A DNA stretch of 64,000 bases from Ferdinandcohnia salidurans (GCF_042680725.1 NZ_JBHUEK010000034.1:62001-126000), one strand, 5' to 3'; shown: positions 54,125-63,504, counted from the stretch's first letter. Numbers and translations are program-made. The notes: generated by a model not told the origin, from the letters alone.

Positions 54125-55264
54125 TTAGACTTCTATTAAAATAGCCATTCCCTGGCCACCACCACCACAAAGGGATGCGATTCCGCGACCACCACCTCGG
54201 CGTTTCAGTTCATAGGCTAATGTGAGTAAAAGTCGAAAACCACTCCCAGCAAGCGGATGTCCGACAGAAATAGCTCCACCATTCACATTGACAATATCCA
54301 TTGGCAAACCTAGCTTTCGTTGACTAGCAATTACCACACCAGCAAACGCTTCATTGATCTCAAATAAATCGATATTTGAAAGGTTTAATCCGGTGCGTTT
54401 GAGCAAAGCTTGAATTGCATTTGCTGGCTGGAGATGTAACGATGTATCAGGACCAGACACAGTTGCCCAATCAATGATTGTTGCTAGTGGTTTGACTCCG
54501 ATTTTTTCAGAGATTTCTAGAGTTGAAATAATGCCTGCACTTGCACCATCTGACATTTGACTAGCATTTCCAGCTGTGATTGTACCTTGAGCTTCGATTG
54601 TTCTGAGCTTACTAATTTTTTCAAAAGATGTTCCTGGTCTGACTCCCTCGTCTTTTTGTAATAGATTTTCAAATGCTACTATTTCTTCTTCAAATAAACC
54701 TTTCTCCAGCGCATTTGTTGCACGAGTTTGAGAAAGGACAGCATAGTGATCCTGTTCCTCTCTCGAAATATTAAGCTCTCGATTCGACTTTTCAGCAATC
54801 CCTAGCATTGATTGGTCAGAAAGAGAACACCAGAGGCCATCATTCAATGTATCGTAGAAAGAAACATTACCCATCTTTTGTTGGTGCCGAATTACAGATG
54901 TGTGTGGGGCATTTGTCATTGATTCGAAACCACCAACAATATAGGTTTCTCCTTCGCCTCTCTCAATTCTGCGAACTGCATCAGCAACTGTCGCAAGCCC
55001 CGCAAGACATACACTATTTAATGTGATTGCTGGAATTGTTAACTCTAATCCAGATTGTACTGCCACTTGTCGTGCTGGATTTTGACCTTGCCCCGCTTGA
55101 ATGACTTGAGCTAAAATGACTTCATCAATTTCCAGATTGGGAACACGTTCAAGTAGCTTAGTAACTACGGTTGAACCAAGGTCCACAGCTGTTTTTTCTG
55201 ATAAAGCACCCATAAATCGACCTATTGGTGTACGACAGCCATCAAGTAGTACTGTCTTTTTCAT
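54125..55264 (-). CDS. Acetyl-CoA C-acetyltransferase (thiolase)
   Basis: 379 residues. Nucleophile Cys86 in NSVCLAGLA, NEAFAG, GHPLAGSG with the catalytic His, and the second Cys in SLCGGGGQGM are all present. It cleaves acetoacetyl-CoA to two acetyl-CoA, the step after the ligase encoded next to it. AGAGGAG lies before the ATG. Confidence 0.92.
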   Translation of the reverse strand: MKKTVLLDGCRTPIGRFMGALSEKTAVDLGSTVVTKLLERVPNLEIDEVILAQVIQAGQGQNPARQVAVQSGLELTIPAITLNSVCLAGLATVADAVRRIERGEGETYIVGGFESMTNAPHTSVIRHQQKMGNVSFYDTLNDGLWCSLSDQSMLGIAEKSNRELNISREEQDHYAVLSQTRATNALEKGLFEEEIVAFENLLQKDEGVRPGTSFEKISKLRTIEAQGTITAGNASQMSDGASAGIISTLEISEKIGVKPLATIIDWATVSGPDTSLHLQPANAIQALLKRTGLNLSNIDLFEINEAFAGVVIASQRKLGLPMDIVNVNGGAISVGHPLAGSGFRLLLTLAYELKRRGGGRGIASLCGGGGQGMAILIEV

Positions 55265-55308
55265 TAAATTGTCACTCCTCTTTTTTAAATTGGTTCATTT
55301 TTTTACTA

Positions 55309-57270
55309 TTAGAGAAAACTCTTCAATGTGAGATTTTCATATTCAGTTAAACAATGTGGATTAATGATTGATCCTTTATTTTTCACAGGCTTTCCTGTAA
55401 CAACCGAACGCACTGCACCTTCGACCTTCTTGCCATTTAAGGTGTACGGGATTTCATTCACCTGATAAATTCTTTTTGGCACGTGTCTAGGCGAGGCCTT
55501 TAATCGAATAGAGTAACGAAGTTGTTTAACGAACTCAGGAGTAATCTCATCCTTCATAACCAGACACAAAACAACCTCCTCATCTCCATCGATCTTCATT
55601 CCGAATACAATTGAATCTTGAATATCGGAAAACTGATCGATAATACGATAGATTTCTGCAGTCCCGATACGTACACCGCCAGGATTTAATGTTGTGTCTG
55701 TACGACCATAAATAACTACCGTTTCATCAATGGTTTGTTCGGCTAGGTCACCATGAACCCATATACCCTCACGTTCTGCAAAATAAGTGTCGAAATAGCG
55801 TTGGTCCCCATCGTCTCCCCAGAAAGTAATAGGCATGCTTGGGAAAGGTTCTGTACAAACCAAAACTCCTTTTTGGTGAAAGACAGATACACCACGTTCA
55901 TCAAATACATCTACAGCCATCCCAAGCGTTTTACATGGAATTTCTCCCTTTCGAACTTGATGAAGAGGTGATCCCATTACAAAACACCCTAATATTTCTG
56001 ATCCTCCCGAGATGGAAGCGAACAACATATCTTTTTTAATATGTTTGTAGACCCAATCAAACTGTTCTGGTGAAACAGGAGCTCCTGATGCATACACACC
56101 CCGTATAAGACTCATATCATGTAAGTTTTGAACATCATAGGAAATCTTCATCATCATGTCTAAATACTTTGGACTTAATCCTAAATGGTTTAACCCGACT
56201 TCTTCTGCAATCTTCCATAAAAATCCTGGTTCATTCTTTAGAACGGCTGCACCGTCATAGAGTAAGAGAGTTGCTTCACTTGCTAGCCCTGAAACCAACC
56301 AGTGATACATCATCCAAGCAGTATTCGTATACCAAAACATGACATCACCAGGCTTCACATCACAGTGCAGTTGATGCTCGGTTACATGCTTAAGTAACGA
56401 GCCACCAACAGAATGAACAATCGCTTTCGGTAATCCTGTTGTACCAGATGAATAAAGAATATATAGAGGTGAATCAAAATCAACTCGCGTAAATTCTGGT
56501 TCTGTCGCATCATTTTGAAGTAAATCACTCCAATTGATAACGTTTACATTTTTATCTTTAGGTGAAAATTGAGCAGTTTCTAGGGTGACAATCGTAGAAA
56601 TCCCTTCCATCATCATTGCTATTTCTTGAATCTTTTCATTCAGATCAAATTTTTTACGATTATATTGATAAGACATAGAAGTAATTAAGACTTTCGGTTG
56701 CACCTGGCCAATACGGTCAACGATTCCTTGAGGCCCAAAATCAGGTGAACATGTCGTCCAAACCGCTCCTAGAGAGGCAGAAGCAAGTAGACCAACGAGC
56801 CCTTCAATTCCATTAGTGACAATGCCAGCTACTCGGTCCCCTTTCGTAACACCTAGTGAACGTAAGCCTATTTGTGCTTTTGCGACCATGGTTCGAAGCT
56901 GTTCCAGTGTTAGTGATCGTGTGACACCATCTTCTGTTGCCTCAATGATTGCTTGACGTTTCCCATCTCCACGTAAAAGATTCTCGGCAAAATTAAGTTT
57001 TGCTTGTGGAAACCATTTCGTTCCTAACATTTTTCCATCATCAGGACGTTTTAGTATGTCTTCGCCTTTTTCCCCAATAATAGTGGTATAATCCCAAATT
57101 GCCGACCAAAATTCTGTTGGATACGCGTACGACCACTTATGAAAGCGTTCGTATTGAATTGGCCACATCCCAACTCGCTTCGCAAACGCAGTAATATTCG
57201 CATTACTAACCCTTTCTTCACCAGGCTCCCAAAGAATTTTAGGCTCATGTTTTACATCTTCTATTATCAT
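55309..57270 (-). CDS. Acetoacetate-CoA ligase (acetoacetyl-CoA synthetase)
   Basis: 653 residues of the ANL superfamily. AMP-binding motif LYSSGTTGLPKAIVHS; GSEILGCF; adenylation motif WVHGDLAE; the C-terminal catalytic lysine in YTLNGKKVE. N-terminal residues (WEPGEERVSNANITAF) match the acetoacetyl-CoA synthetase family. The start is ATG 57270, 6 nt after AAGGAGG. First gene of the ketone-body operon; a pair of exact 12-bp direct repeats lies 114-147 bp upstream. Confidence 0.9.
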   Translation of the reverse strand: MIIEDVKHEPKILWEPGEERVSNANITAFAKRVGMWPIQYERFHKWSYAYPTEFWSAIWDYTTIIGEKGEDILKRPDDGKMLGTKWFPQAKLNFAENLLRGDGKRQAIIEATEDGVTRSLTLEQLRTMVAKAQIGLRSLGVTKGDRVAGIVTNGIEGLVGLLASASLGAVWTTCSPDFGPQGIVDRIGQVQPKVLITSMSYQYNRKKFDLNEKIQEIAMMMEGISTIVTLETAQFSPKDKNVNVINWSDLLQNDATEPEFTRVDFDSPLYILYSSGTTGLPKAIVHSVGGSLLKHVTEHQLHCDVKPGDVMFWYTNTAWMMYHWLVSGLASEATLLLYDGAAVLKNEPGFLWKIAEEVGLNHLGLSPKYLDMMMKISYDVQNLHDMSLIRGVYASGAPVSPEQFDWVYKHIKKDMLFASISGGSEILGCFVMGSPLHQVRKGEIPCKTLGMAVDVFDERGVSVFHQKGVLVCTEPFPSMPITFWGDDGDQRYFDTYFAEREGIWVHGDLAEQTIDETVVIYGRTDTTLNPGGVRIGTAEIYRIIDQFSDIQDSIVFGMKIDGDEEVVLCLVMKDEITPEFVKQLRYSIRLKASPRHVPKRIYQVNEIPYTLNGKKVEGAVRSVVTGKPVKNKGSIINPHCLTEYENLTLKSFL

Positions 57271-57303
57271 CACGTTCCTCCTTATAAGATTCCTATTCAG
57301 CAA

Positions 57304-57701
57304 ATATCTTCATGGTTTTGTTGAGCATTAAATAATTCAATTGAATAGTTGTATTACTACACTATTGGAGGTGTTAGGGATTTATTCGAAAAGTTGAGGA
57401 AATTAATTCGAAAAGTTTTTAAGAAGTCTAGTTCTTTTAATCGTTTGGTTTACATATACATGGTAGGTTGTAAAGTGTGTCTAGCCCTATTGTGTTTTGA
57501 TGAACATTGAAAATCGGGGTACTAGGAACATGTCCTATATTCTATCAAAAGCCCGTACCATAACTGGTTATTCGTGTAGTTTTACTAGATTTATGCCTTA
57601 ATTTAATAGAAAACAAGCTATTGTACCATTCATTTCATACCTTTCTACATACATTATGATTGAGACGTCTCCTACAAAGAAATAGAAAGGAGGTAGCGTT
57701 T
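57304..57701. other. Intergenic region between acetoacetyl-CoA synthetase and a small membrane peptide gene
   Basis: About 400 bp with no gene seen. It holds the direct repeats at 57384-57417, a palindrome ATTCAATTGAAT, and a weak relic of the REP-like repeat (AGGAACATGTCCTAT near 57535). Confidence 0.5.
57384..57417. promoter_or_regulatory. Paired direct repeats ATTCGAAAAGTT, putative operator
   Basis: Two identical 12-bp copies (57384-57395, 57406-57417) are offset by 22 bp, two helical turns, upstream of the acetoacetate operon. Confidence 0.5.
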
Positions 57702-57833
57702 ATGAATCTTGCTGCTTTGCTAATCGCTTTGTTTTTCTTCATCGCATTACTGATTGCTGTATTGCTAGGTACTCCAGAACAACGCAACATCGTTATTAAT
57801 TGTATCAACGAGATTCTAGGAACAATTGCTTAA
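57702..57833 (+). CDS. Small single-pass membrane peptide
   Basis: 43 residues: MNLAALLIALFFFIALLIAV is one membrane helix, followed by a short polar tail ending ILGTIA. A near-perfect ribosome site (AGAAAGGAGG) lies 7-8 nt before the ATG and a good terminator follows, supporting a real gene despite its size. Function unknown. Confidence 0.75.
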   Translation: MNLAALLIALFFFIALLIAVLLGTPEQRNIVINCINEILGTIA

Positions 57834-57857
57834 TGAGTAATATAAACTAGATGGTTT

Positions 57858-57890
57858 CCCTTGGATAGGCTCCTATCTAAGGGTCCCTTT
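57858..57890 (+). terminator. Terminator of the small peptide gene
   Basis: CCCTTGGATAG pairs with CTATCTAAGGG around GCTC and is followed by TCCCTTTT. Confidence 0.75.
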
Positions 57891-57925
57891 TCTATCAATA
57901 GAATTGCGAGTGGGGTGAAAAAAGA

Positions 57926-58501
57926 ATGAATGAAATGAATAAGAATAATGAACAGATTACCGAAATGAACAATGAAGACAAGACAAATGAAATGGAGGAT
58001 CTAATGAAAGTTGCTAATTCTTTGTTTAGTGAAGAAACGCTAAGCAAGCTTTCTGAGAAATTAGAGGAGAATTCTACTGTTTCCGTGAATGAGGATGTTT
58101 TATCAAAACTTAATGGGTTAAACGGGTTAAACGGGTTAAACGGGTTAAATGGCTTGAATGGACTCAATACAACCTCATTATTATCTGGTGGAGGATTAGG
58201 TGGATTTGGAAGTTTACTCAAACAATTTTCCACGTCATCTAGTACAAATAACAATAACGAAGTAAATAAAGCACTAAAGGAAATCATGGAAAGACTTGAT
58301 CAAATTGAAAATGCTCAAAATAATGAAACACAAGCACTATTAAGTGAAATGAATGGAAGATTACTAAACTTGCAGAACGAAATGAATCAATATCATACAC
58401 TTCAAAATTCACTTTCTGACCTTCAGGCTGAGATGGATCATTTACAGTATCTATTTGAAGAAATGACAGAAAAACTTTCTAAAAAGAAAAAGAAAAAATA
58501 A
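57926..58501 (+). CDS. Hypothetical coiled-coil protein with LNG repeats
   Basis: 191 residues. An acidic N-terminus rich in Asn/Glu, seven LNG triplets at about 62-82, a glycine-rich stretch, a coiled coil at about 110-180, and a run of six lysines at the end. No signal peptide or membrane segment. The LNG stretch is encoded by a 9-bp tandem repeat. Not recognized. GTGGGGTG precedes the ATG at a spacing of about 8. Confidence 0.75.
   Translation: MNEMNKNNEQITEMNNEDKTNEMEDLMKVANSLFSEETLSKLSEKLEENSTVSVNEDVLSKLNGLNGLNGLNGLNGLNGLNTTSLLSGGGLGGFGSLLKQFSTSSSTNNNNEVNKALKEIMERLDQIENAQNNETQALLSEMNGRLLNLQNEMNQYHTLQNSLSDLQAEMDHLQYLFEEMTEKLSKKKKKK
58115..58168 (+). repeat. 9-bp tandem repeat inside the coiled-coil gene
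   Basis: GGGTTAAAC is repeated three times exactly, then three degenerate copies (GGGTTAAAT, GGCTTGAAT, GGACTCAAT). The unit is a multiple of three, so gain or loss of copies keeps the frame. Confidence 0.8.
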
Positions 58502-58558
58502 GAAAGATGGTCCTATTCACTTTTACCGCCATGAAACGAATATCGAACCTATTGCTAC

Positions 58559-58593
58559 AAGGCTCCGCTTCCGACTACCTATGGGGCCTTTTT
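58559..58593 (+). terminator. Terminator of the coiled-coil gene
   Basis: AAGGCTCC pairs with GGGGCCTT (one G-T pair), followed by TTT. Confidence 0.65.
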
Positions 58594-58658
58594 GTACAGC
58601 TCCAAAAGAAGCTGACCCTCTTGGCCAGCCCCTACTAAAACATTAATATGTGTTTTTT

Positions 58659-60032
58659 TTACAATAACAAATAAGCTACAAGTGTTCCGATGATCCACAT
58701 TCCGATGGCGAATGGCATGTTCTGCACGGTAATTCGGAATGGGCTTTGCCCCGTTCCCATGGCTGTTAATGTCACAAGCAATCCATACGTACCCACTGTA
58801 AAGGTGGCTACCGACCCTGTTATGAGAACAAGGGCAATACTAACTGGATTGATTACTTCAAACATAGGTGTGATAATTCCGGTTAAAATACCTACAGTCG
58901 CAATCGGATGAATACCAAACATACTTAATAACACAAAGATGACTTGGATAAGGAACAAGATTAACATTGGATAATCCGAAACAAAAGCAAGTGGTTTTTG
59001 AATCACTTCCAAAAACGATGTATCCCCTATACTAGTCGAAAATAATGACAGAGAGATAAATAATACAATGAAATTCTGCATGGTATTTGTTTTGCTTTTC
59101 CAATTATTCCAGCCTATTGTCCAGAAGCTTCTCCTTCTTTTCATTAGTAAAGACCAAATGAAAGCGAATGGGAAAATAACGATTGTTACCGTTAACGTAA
59201 AGCTTAAATCAAATAGATTTCCTATAACGATAACGAGGACTAGGAACAAGACTAGTGCTATGATGAACTGAATCATCTTTCTCACTAATTGTTTCATATT
59301 GATTTTTGGCTGTCTCTTCGTGCTCACTTCGTCAAACTTGTATTTTTTATAAAAAATTCGCCCAAACAGAGAATCTAATATATACGAAATAACTGCCATA
59401 AGTATGAGCCATGGTAAGAGAGTTACATATTCAACACCTGTTGTAAAGATGGCAACTGCGACCATGATCTCCAACGGACTCCACAACAGGGCTAATGAGT
59501 AGCCTCTAAGTGAAGCTGTTGTGATAAACGAATTACGAATTTCTTTACTAAAAGAAGATAAAGTGCTCTTAAGTACATCTTGAGAGATGGTTGCAGCTGA
59601 AAGATTTAAAAAGGCCGCAAGAATATGCGTAATGAGTGAGCTCCTTGGGTATAGTTTCCCTAAATCAGAGACATTCACTTTCATCAATAAATTCATATTC
59701 CGATCAAATCTTCCACTTCTTACGATGCTATTCATCCAAGGCAGCATGGCTAGCAATGTCAAAAGAGATAGATTTGAAGTTAATAAACTAGGAATCAGAT
59801 GAAAGGATTGACCTGTTGTAAAGAATAAATATCCGCCGATGAATAGAAATGCTCCCCCAAGAATTTTGAAAAGCCCTGATGCCAAAGGAAATGACACAAT
59901 GAGCATGAGAATAGCAAGAACTCCGAGTATGTAATTGATTGTCTCACTACCTATAAAAATATTAATCGTATGGAGTAAAAATACGAATGGATAAAAAATA
60001 TAAAGATAGCGGAACAATGGATATTGTTTCAT
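58659..60032 (-). CDS. Polytopic membrane protein, possible transporter
   Basis: 457 residues with about 12 membrane segments in two halves separated by basic loops (KKYKFDEVSTKRQPK, LMKRRRSF). Segments FGIHPIATVGILTGIITP and TFTVGTYGLLVTLTAM resemble the paired re-entrant regions of dicarboxylate/TRAP-type permeases, but I do not recognize a family with confidence. AAGGAGGAAG precedes the ATG. Alone between gene-free flanks. Confidence 0.7.
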   Translation of the reverse strand: MKQYPLFRYLYIFYPFVFLLHTINIFIGSETINYILGVLAILMLIVSFPLASGLFKILGGAFLFIGGYLFFTTGQSFHLIPSLLTSNLSLLTLLAMLPWMNSIVRSGRFDRNMNLLMKVNVSDLGKLYPRSSLITHILAAFLNLSAATISQDVLKSTLSSFSKEIRNSFITTASLRGYSLALLWSPLEIMVAVAIFTTGVEYVTLLPWLILMAVISYILDSLFGRIFYKKYKFDEVSTKRQPKINMKQLVRKMIQFIIALVLFLVLVIVIGNLFDLSFTLTVTIVIFPFAFIWSLLMKRRRSFWTIGWNNWKSKTNTMQNFIVLFISLSLFSTSIGDTSFLEVIQKPLAFVSDYPMLILFLIQVIFVLLSMFGIHPIATVGILTGIITPMFEVINPVSIALVLITGSVATFTVGTYGLLVTLTAMGTGQSPFRITVQNMPFAIGMWIIGTLVAYLLL

Positions 60033-60260
60033 TTCTTCCTCCTTCTTAGATGTTAAATCATGTTAAATCAAACACATCAAAGTATAGCATAGAAGGAAAA
60101 AACTACAAGGATAATTTCCAGATATTCCTTGGAAGTAAGAAAGTTTATTCTCTATAGTTATCCTTCAAAAAAAATACAGCTCTGCTACCATTTATGGAAA
60201 TTTTAGAACTGTTAAATCTCTGTATTCAAGCTAGTTTTGGGACAAGGTAGCTGATCCATA

Positions 60261-61523
60261 TTAGGGGTGTGGAAAGTAGATTCGGAATTGTGTGCCTTCG
60301 TTTTTTGTACTGGTAACATCTAGTTTTCCATTCATGAGTTTAATAATTTTTATAACCGCCATCATACCTAGGCCAGTACCTTCTCTGCCTTTCGTCGTAA
60401 AAAACGGCTCTCCTAAACGGTTAAGCTGCTCGTTCGTCATTCCTTCTCCAGTGTCTTTAATCTGAATAATTACACCATCATCCACTTCTTCAGTACGAAT
60501 AAATAGATTGCCGCCATTAGGCATCGCCTCAATACAATTTTTCGTAATATTTAAGAAACATTGTTGTAAAAGCTGTGGATCTCCTTTCATACGAATTGGT
60601 TCAATAATGGTATGAATATCAACACAGTTCATATTTGCCATTGGTGTAATCACATTAATAGAACGTTGGAGTTCTTTCTCAAGATTTACTATTATATGTT
60701 CTTCCTGTACGGATTTTGCAAAAGTTAAATAGTTTCCAATAATATCATTTGCACGATCAATTTCTTGGAGGGAGATTTCAATGAACTGATTTCTCTTCTC
60801 TTCCTCCCATTCATTTTTATATAACATCTGTAAAATGCCTTTCACTACGGTAAGAGGATTTCTGACTTCATGGGAAATACTTGATGCAAGGTGACTAACG
60901 ACCTCTAATTTCTCAGCTTTAATGACCTGCATATTCATGTAGACACTTTCTCGTAGCATTTCGGAAAAATACACGATAAAAAATGTACTAAATAAATGAA
61001 TCAAGAAAAAGATGATAATTTCCATATAGAAAGTTAGACTAAAATGTCCTAGTACGATAGCACGCAAAACAAATAAAAATGTACAGAAAAACAACGAAAA
61101 ACTACATGCAATTAGGACTCTCTTATGCTTCGTCGCATTTTTAAACGTTTTGTGGACCATAAATAAAGGAATCAAAATAACTATACTTGAAAAGGCTGAT
61201 GCATAAAAACCGCTGCCTAGGTCTCCTAAATAAAGTATAATGAATAGAAAAACAGCAACTAATATTACACTCGCTTTTCTGCCAAGGTATAAACCACCAA
61301 TCATTATAGCAATCGACCGTAAATCCAAGATAATTTCATCGCCGATGTGAAGTGGAAATAACATACAACTTATCATTGCTATCATTACTGAAATTAATTG
61401 AATTCGCTCTTTGAATTGGCAAGAAAAATTCTTCACATTTGTTTCAAAGATATGTGGAATAAATAAGATAAAGACGACTAAAAAAAGCAAATTTAATAAT
61501 AATGTTTCTACATAATTAAACAC
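60261..61523 (-). CDS. KinB-like sporulation sensor histidine kinase
   Basis: 420 residues from a GTG start behind AGGGGG. Six membrane helices fill residues 1-190 (5TMR-LYT type, GLYLGRKAS). The histidine box SHEVRNPLT has phospho-acceptor His218; N box NITKNCIEAMPNGG, G boxes DTGEGM and GTGLGMMAVIKI follow. The organization is that of KinB, which phosphorylates Spo0F in sporulation. No response regulator is adjacent, in line with phosphorelay kinases. Confidence 0.85.
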   Translation of the reverse strand: MFNYVETLLLNLLFLVVFILFIPHIFETNVKNFSCQFKERIQLISVMIAMISCMLFPLHIGDEIILDLRSIAIMIGGLYLGRKASVILVAVFLFIILYLGDLGSGFYASAFSSIVILIPLFMVHKTFKNATKHKRVLIACSFSLFFCTFLFVLRAIVLGHFSLTFYMEIIIFFLIHLFSTFFIVYFSEMLRESVYMNMQVIKAEKLEVVSHLASSISHEVRNPLTVVKGILQMLYKNEWEEEKRNQFIEISLQEIDRANDIIGNYLTFAKSVQEEHIIVNLEKELQRSINVITPMANMNCVDIHTIIEPIRMKGDPQLLQQCFLNITKNCIEAMPNGGNLFIRTEEVDDGVIIQIKDTGEGMTNEQLNRLGEPFFTTKGREGTGLGMMAVIKIIKLMNGKLDVTSTKNEGTQFRIYFPHP

Positions 61524-61967
61524 AGTAATCCCCCTAGTTCTAGTTAGAAAAATCGTCTTATGAACTATCCGACAAAAATTAATAAATAACGAATGTTCTG
61601 TGAAAATTTATTATGTTTATGCACTCACCTTTATTTGTTTTCATCGAATACTTTATTCCACAGCTGTTTGGAATATTTAAGAGGGGATCATTCGCCACTC
61701 TAAAGGATTGCTCCTATAAATTCGTCAAAAAAGAATAATTTCCTTCTTTTTTTTACTCATATAATCGTATTTTTATTAATTTTTTAGTAAACAATTTTAC
61801 ATCCTTGCCGAAATCGAAAACGTTTGTTGTAAATTGCGGAAATGTGATTGATTTTTATGACTTTAGAGGCGAAAATAATGGAGAAAAAGATAGAATTTTA
61901 GTTTATGAAATGGATTAATCATTCTATTATGTAGGAATCGCCGAGTTTACTCTCATTAGCGGAAAAT
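61524..61967. other. Gene-free region upstream of the KinB-like kinase
   Basis: AT-rich, about 440 bp. An open frame ending GENNGEKDRILVYEMD near 61917 has no ribosome site and is not called. It leads into the 20-bp repeats at 61968. Confidence 0.5.
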
Positions 61968-62040
61968 ACTGCCACTATTCCAGATTTACTGCCACTATTT
62001 GAAAAAAACTGCCACTATTTGAAAAATACTGCCACTACAA
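61968..62040. repeat. Four tandem copies of a 20-bp unit
   Basis: TACTGCCACTATTTGAAAAA-type units start at 61968, 61988, 62008 and 62028 with an exact 20-bp period; the core CTGCCACTA is invariant. Confidence 0.85.
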
Positions 62041-62064
62041 AAAAAGACACCCAGCCAGGGTGCC
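62041..62064 (-). terminator. Terminator of the DUF4145-like gene
   Basis: On the minus strand AAGGCACCCTGGCTGGGTGT is followed by CTTTTTTT. Confidence 0.8.
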
Positions 62065-62099
62065 TTACAAATAGTATATGCATATTACAGGAAACCTGT

Positions 62100-63206
62100 T
62101 TACTTCGCCTTCAACTGCTCAAACAATCTCGCTACGTTCACAACCCCAACATTTTTATATTTTCCGAGGATTACAAGCTCTTTAGGAAGTTGGCCAACAG
62201 TATGGATTCCGTCTTCGTTTAATTGTTTAATAAGGCTTGGTACCCCTTTGAACTCGTCTGTGGTGAGAGGGATTTTTTTAAGAGAATCGGTTAGAATCAA
62301 GTAATCTGCTTTGTAAAATAAAAAGAGTTCTCCCGGCCGTTCGAAAGTTACTTTTCTACGAATCTCTTCTTCTTCAATAAAGATTTTCAGTTCTTCGAAA
62401 AATTGCTTATCGTTGTTTTCATTAAAACGTTTCACATGTTTATGCAAGTCTTCGAGATTACCAGGCAATTCGCTCATAATACGTGCTTGCTGCTCTGCAC
62501 CTAATCTAATTAAAAAGGTCTCAGATTTATCAAATCGTTGTGGTAACAAAAAGGCATCGCGTAGAAAATAAGGAAGTTCCAGCGTCTCCCCTCTATATTC
62601 GATCGTACGAATCGTTGTGTAACCTGGCTCTGCCATTTTGGCTGGAGTAGCTTCTGTTGTATCAGCAACCTCATCTTGAGCCTTTTTATCAGGTGTCCCC
62701 TTTTTCATCGAAGCAACTAATACATCCTCTAGAGATTTCAATCGAAGCTCCAATTCGCTAATATCATAACGTTCTTCCTTTGGAGTGGTTGGATCCTGAT
62801 AGGCTGGGACTTCTATCGATAATGAGGTATACACTTCAACAAACCATCTGACAATCTGGTAAATCGCTTCCCATGATAAAAGTGCTTCCGAATAACGAAA
62901 CTTTCGTTTGTCATGTGAGGCCTGATTTCCAAGCTGACGAACTAAATGTAGGGCGTCTCTTATTTCTGTAGTCAGGATTCCCTCATTATCTAAAAGAGTG
63001 AGTCTTTCCTTTAATGTAATACGTGGGTTTTCATTCATTTTTTCATATTCCATCACTTGCTGTAGAATATTCTCAATAAGTACCCTTGAGTGAGTTAACA
63101 TTGTACGCGGACTAGTAAAGATGGTATGTTCCAATTCCCCCGCTAGAAATGCTAATTCTTTGGAAATGGGTTCTAGAAATCTATAAAAATACTCAGATGA
63201 GTTCAT
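62100..63206 (-). CDS. DUF4145-like protein
   Basis: 368 residues. The N-terminal helical region (about 1-140) carries the DUF4145-like segment VRQLGNQASHDKRKFRYSEA; this domain occurs in restriction and other defence-linked proteins as well as alone. A C-terminal part (about 320-368) reads like a helix-hairpin-helix (VPSLIKQLNEDGIHTVGQL). The start is ATG 63206, preceded by AAAGGAAC; the longer frame to 63314 has no site and runs through a hairpin. No nuclease partner is adjacent, so a defence role is not supported here. Confidence 0.7.
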   Translation of the reverse strand: MNSSEYFYRFLEPISKELAFLAGELEHTIFTSPRTMLTHSRVLIENILQQVMEYEKMNENPRITLKERLTLLDNEGILTTEIRDALHLVRQLGNQASHDKRKFRYSEALLSWEAIYQIVRWFVEVYTSLSIEVPAYQDPTTPKEERYDISELELRLKSLEDVLVASMKKGTPDKKAQDEVADTTEATPAKMAEPGYTTIRTIEYRGETLELPYFLRDAFLLPQRFDKSETFLIRLGAEQQARIMSELPGNLEDLHKHVKRFNENNDKQFFEELKIFIEEEEIRRKVTFERPGELFLFYKADYLILTDSLKKIPLTTDEFKGVPSLIKQLNEDGIHTVGQLPKELVILGKYKNVGVVNVARLFEQLKAK

Positions 63207-63239
63207 GTCATGTTGTTCCTTTCTAAGATGCAAAATGAA

Positions 63240-63269
63240 GGCCTGAATCAGGTTATAGAGACTCAGGCC
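63240..63269 (-). other. Leader hairpin upstream of the DUF4145-like gene
   Basis: GGCCTGA and TCAGGCC form a 7-bp stem in the 5' leader, followed on the minus strand by TTCATTTTG. It may be an attenuator or an unrelated terminator. Confidence 0.4.
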
Positions 63270-63403
63270 GTCTGGAGATTCTTTCATTTTAGGTGAAAAA
63301 CAGATGACAATCAAGGATGTTATTTGAATTCGGCTATTTGCGAATGTTTAGTAAAATTCCAATTTACTTAAAAACATTCACCATTAGGAGGAAAGCGAAA
63401 AAC

Positions 63404-63433
63404 TGGGACAAGGGACCTGTCCCTGTGGTCCCT
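63404..63433. repeat. REP-like palindrome, copy g
   Basis: TGGGACAAGGGACCTGTCCC followed by TGTGGTCCC. Confidence 0.75.
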
Positions 63434-63504
63434 TGGAAACATATCCCTTTTCAAATGGACGGAATTGTGTTAATTTTAGGGTATAAGTTAATATTTTGTA
63501 TTTT

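Larger units (their letters stand above)
63207..63504. other. Divergent intergenic region before the TPP riboswitch
   Basis: About 300 bp with the leader hairpin at 63240, REP-like copy g and promoter sequence for the thiamine operon; no gene seen. Confidence 0.45.

Noticed and set aside
57138..57151. cre box TGAAAGCGTTCGTA in the acetoacetyl-CoA synthetase gene
   Set aside because: The last three bases do not fit the consensus and it lies inside the coding sequence.
58659..60032. Named dicarboxylate transporter
   Set aside because: Only general permease character is visible; no family signature strong enough to name a substrate.
61800..61920. Short peptide frame ending GENNGEKDRILVYEMD
   Set aside because: No start codon with a ribosome site; length and context do not support a gene.
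62100..63206. DUF4145-like protein as part of an anti-phage defence system
   Set aside because: The domain occurs in defence proteins, but no nuclease, methylase, helicase or toxin gene is next to it.
49987..63433. CRISPR array, because of repeated palindromes
   Set aside because: The copies are dispersed over tens of kilobases with no regular spacers and no cas genes.
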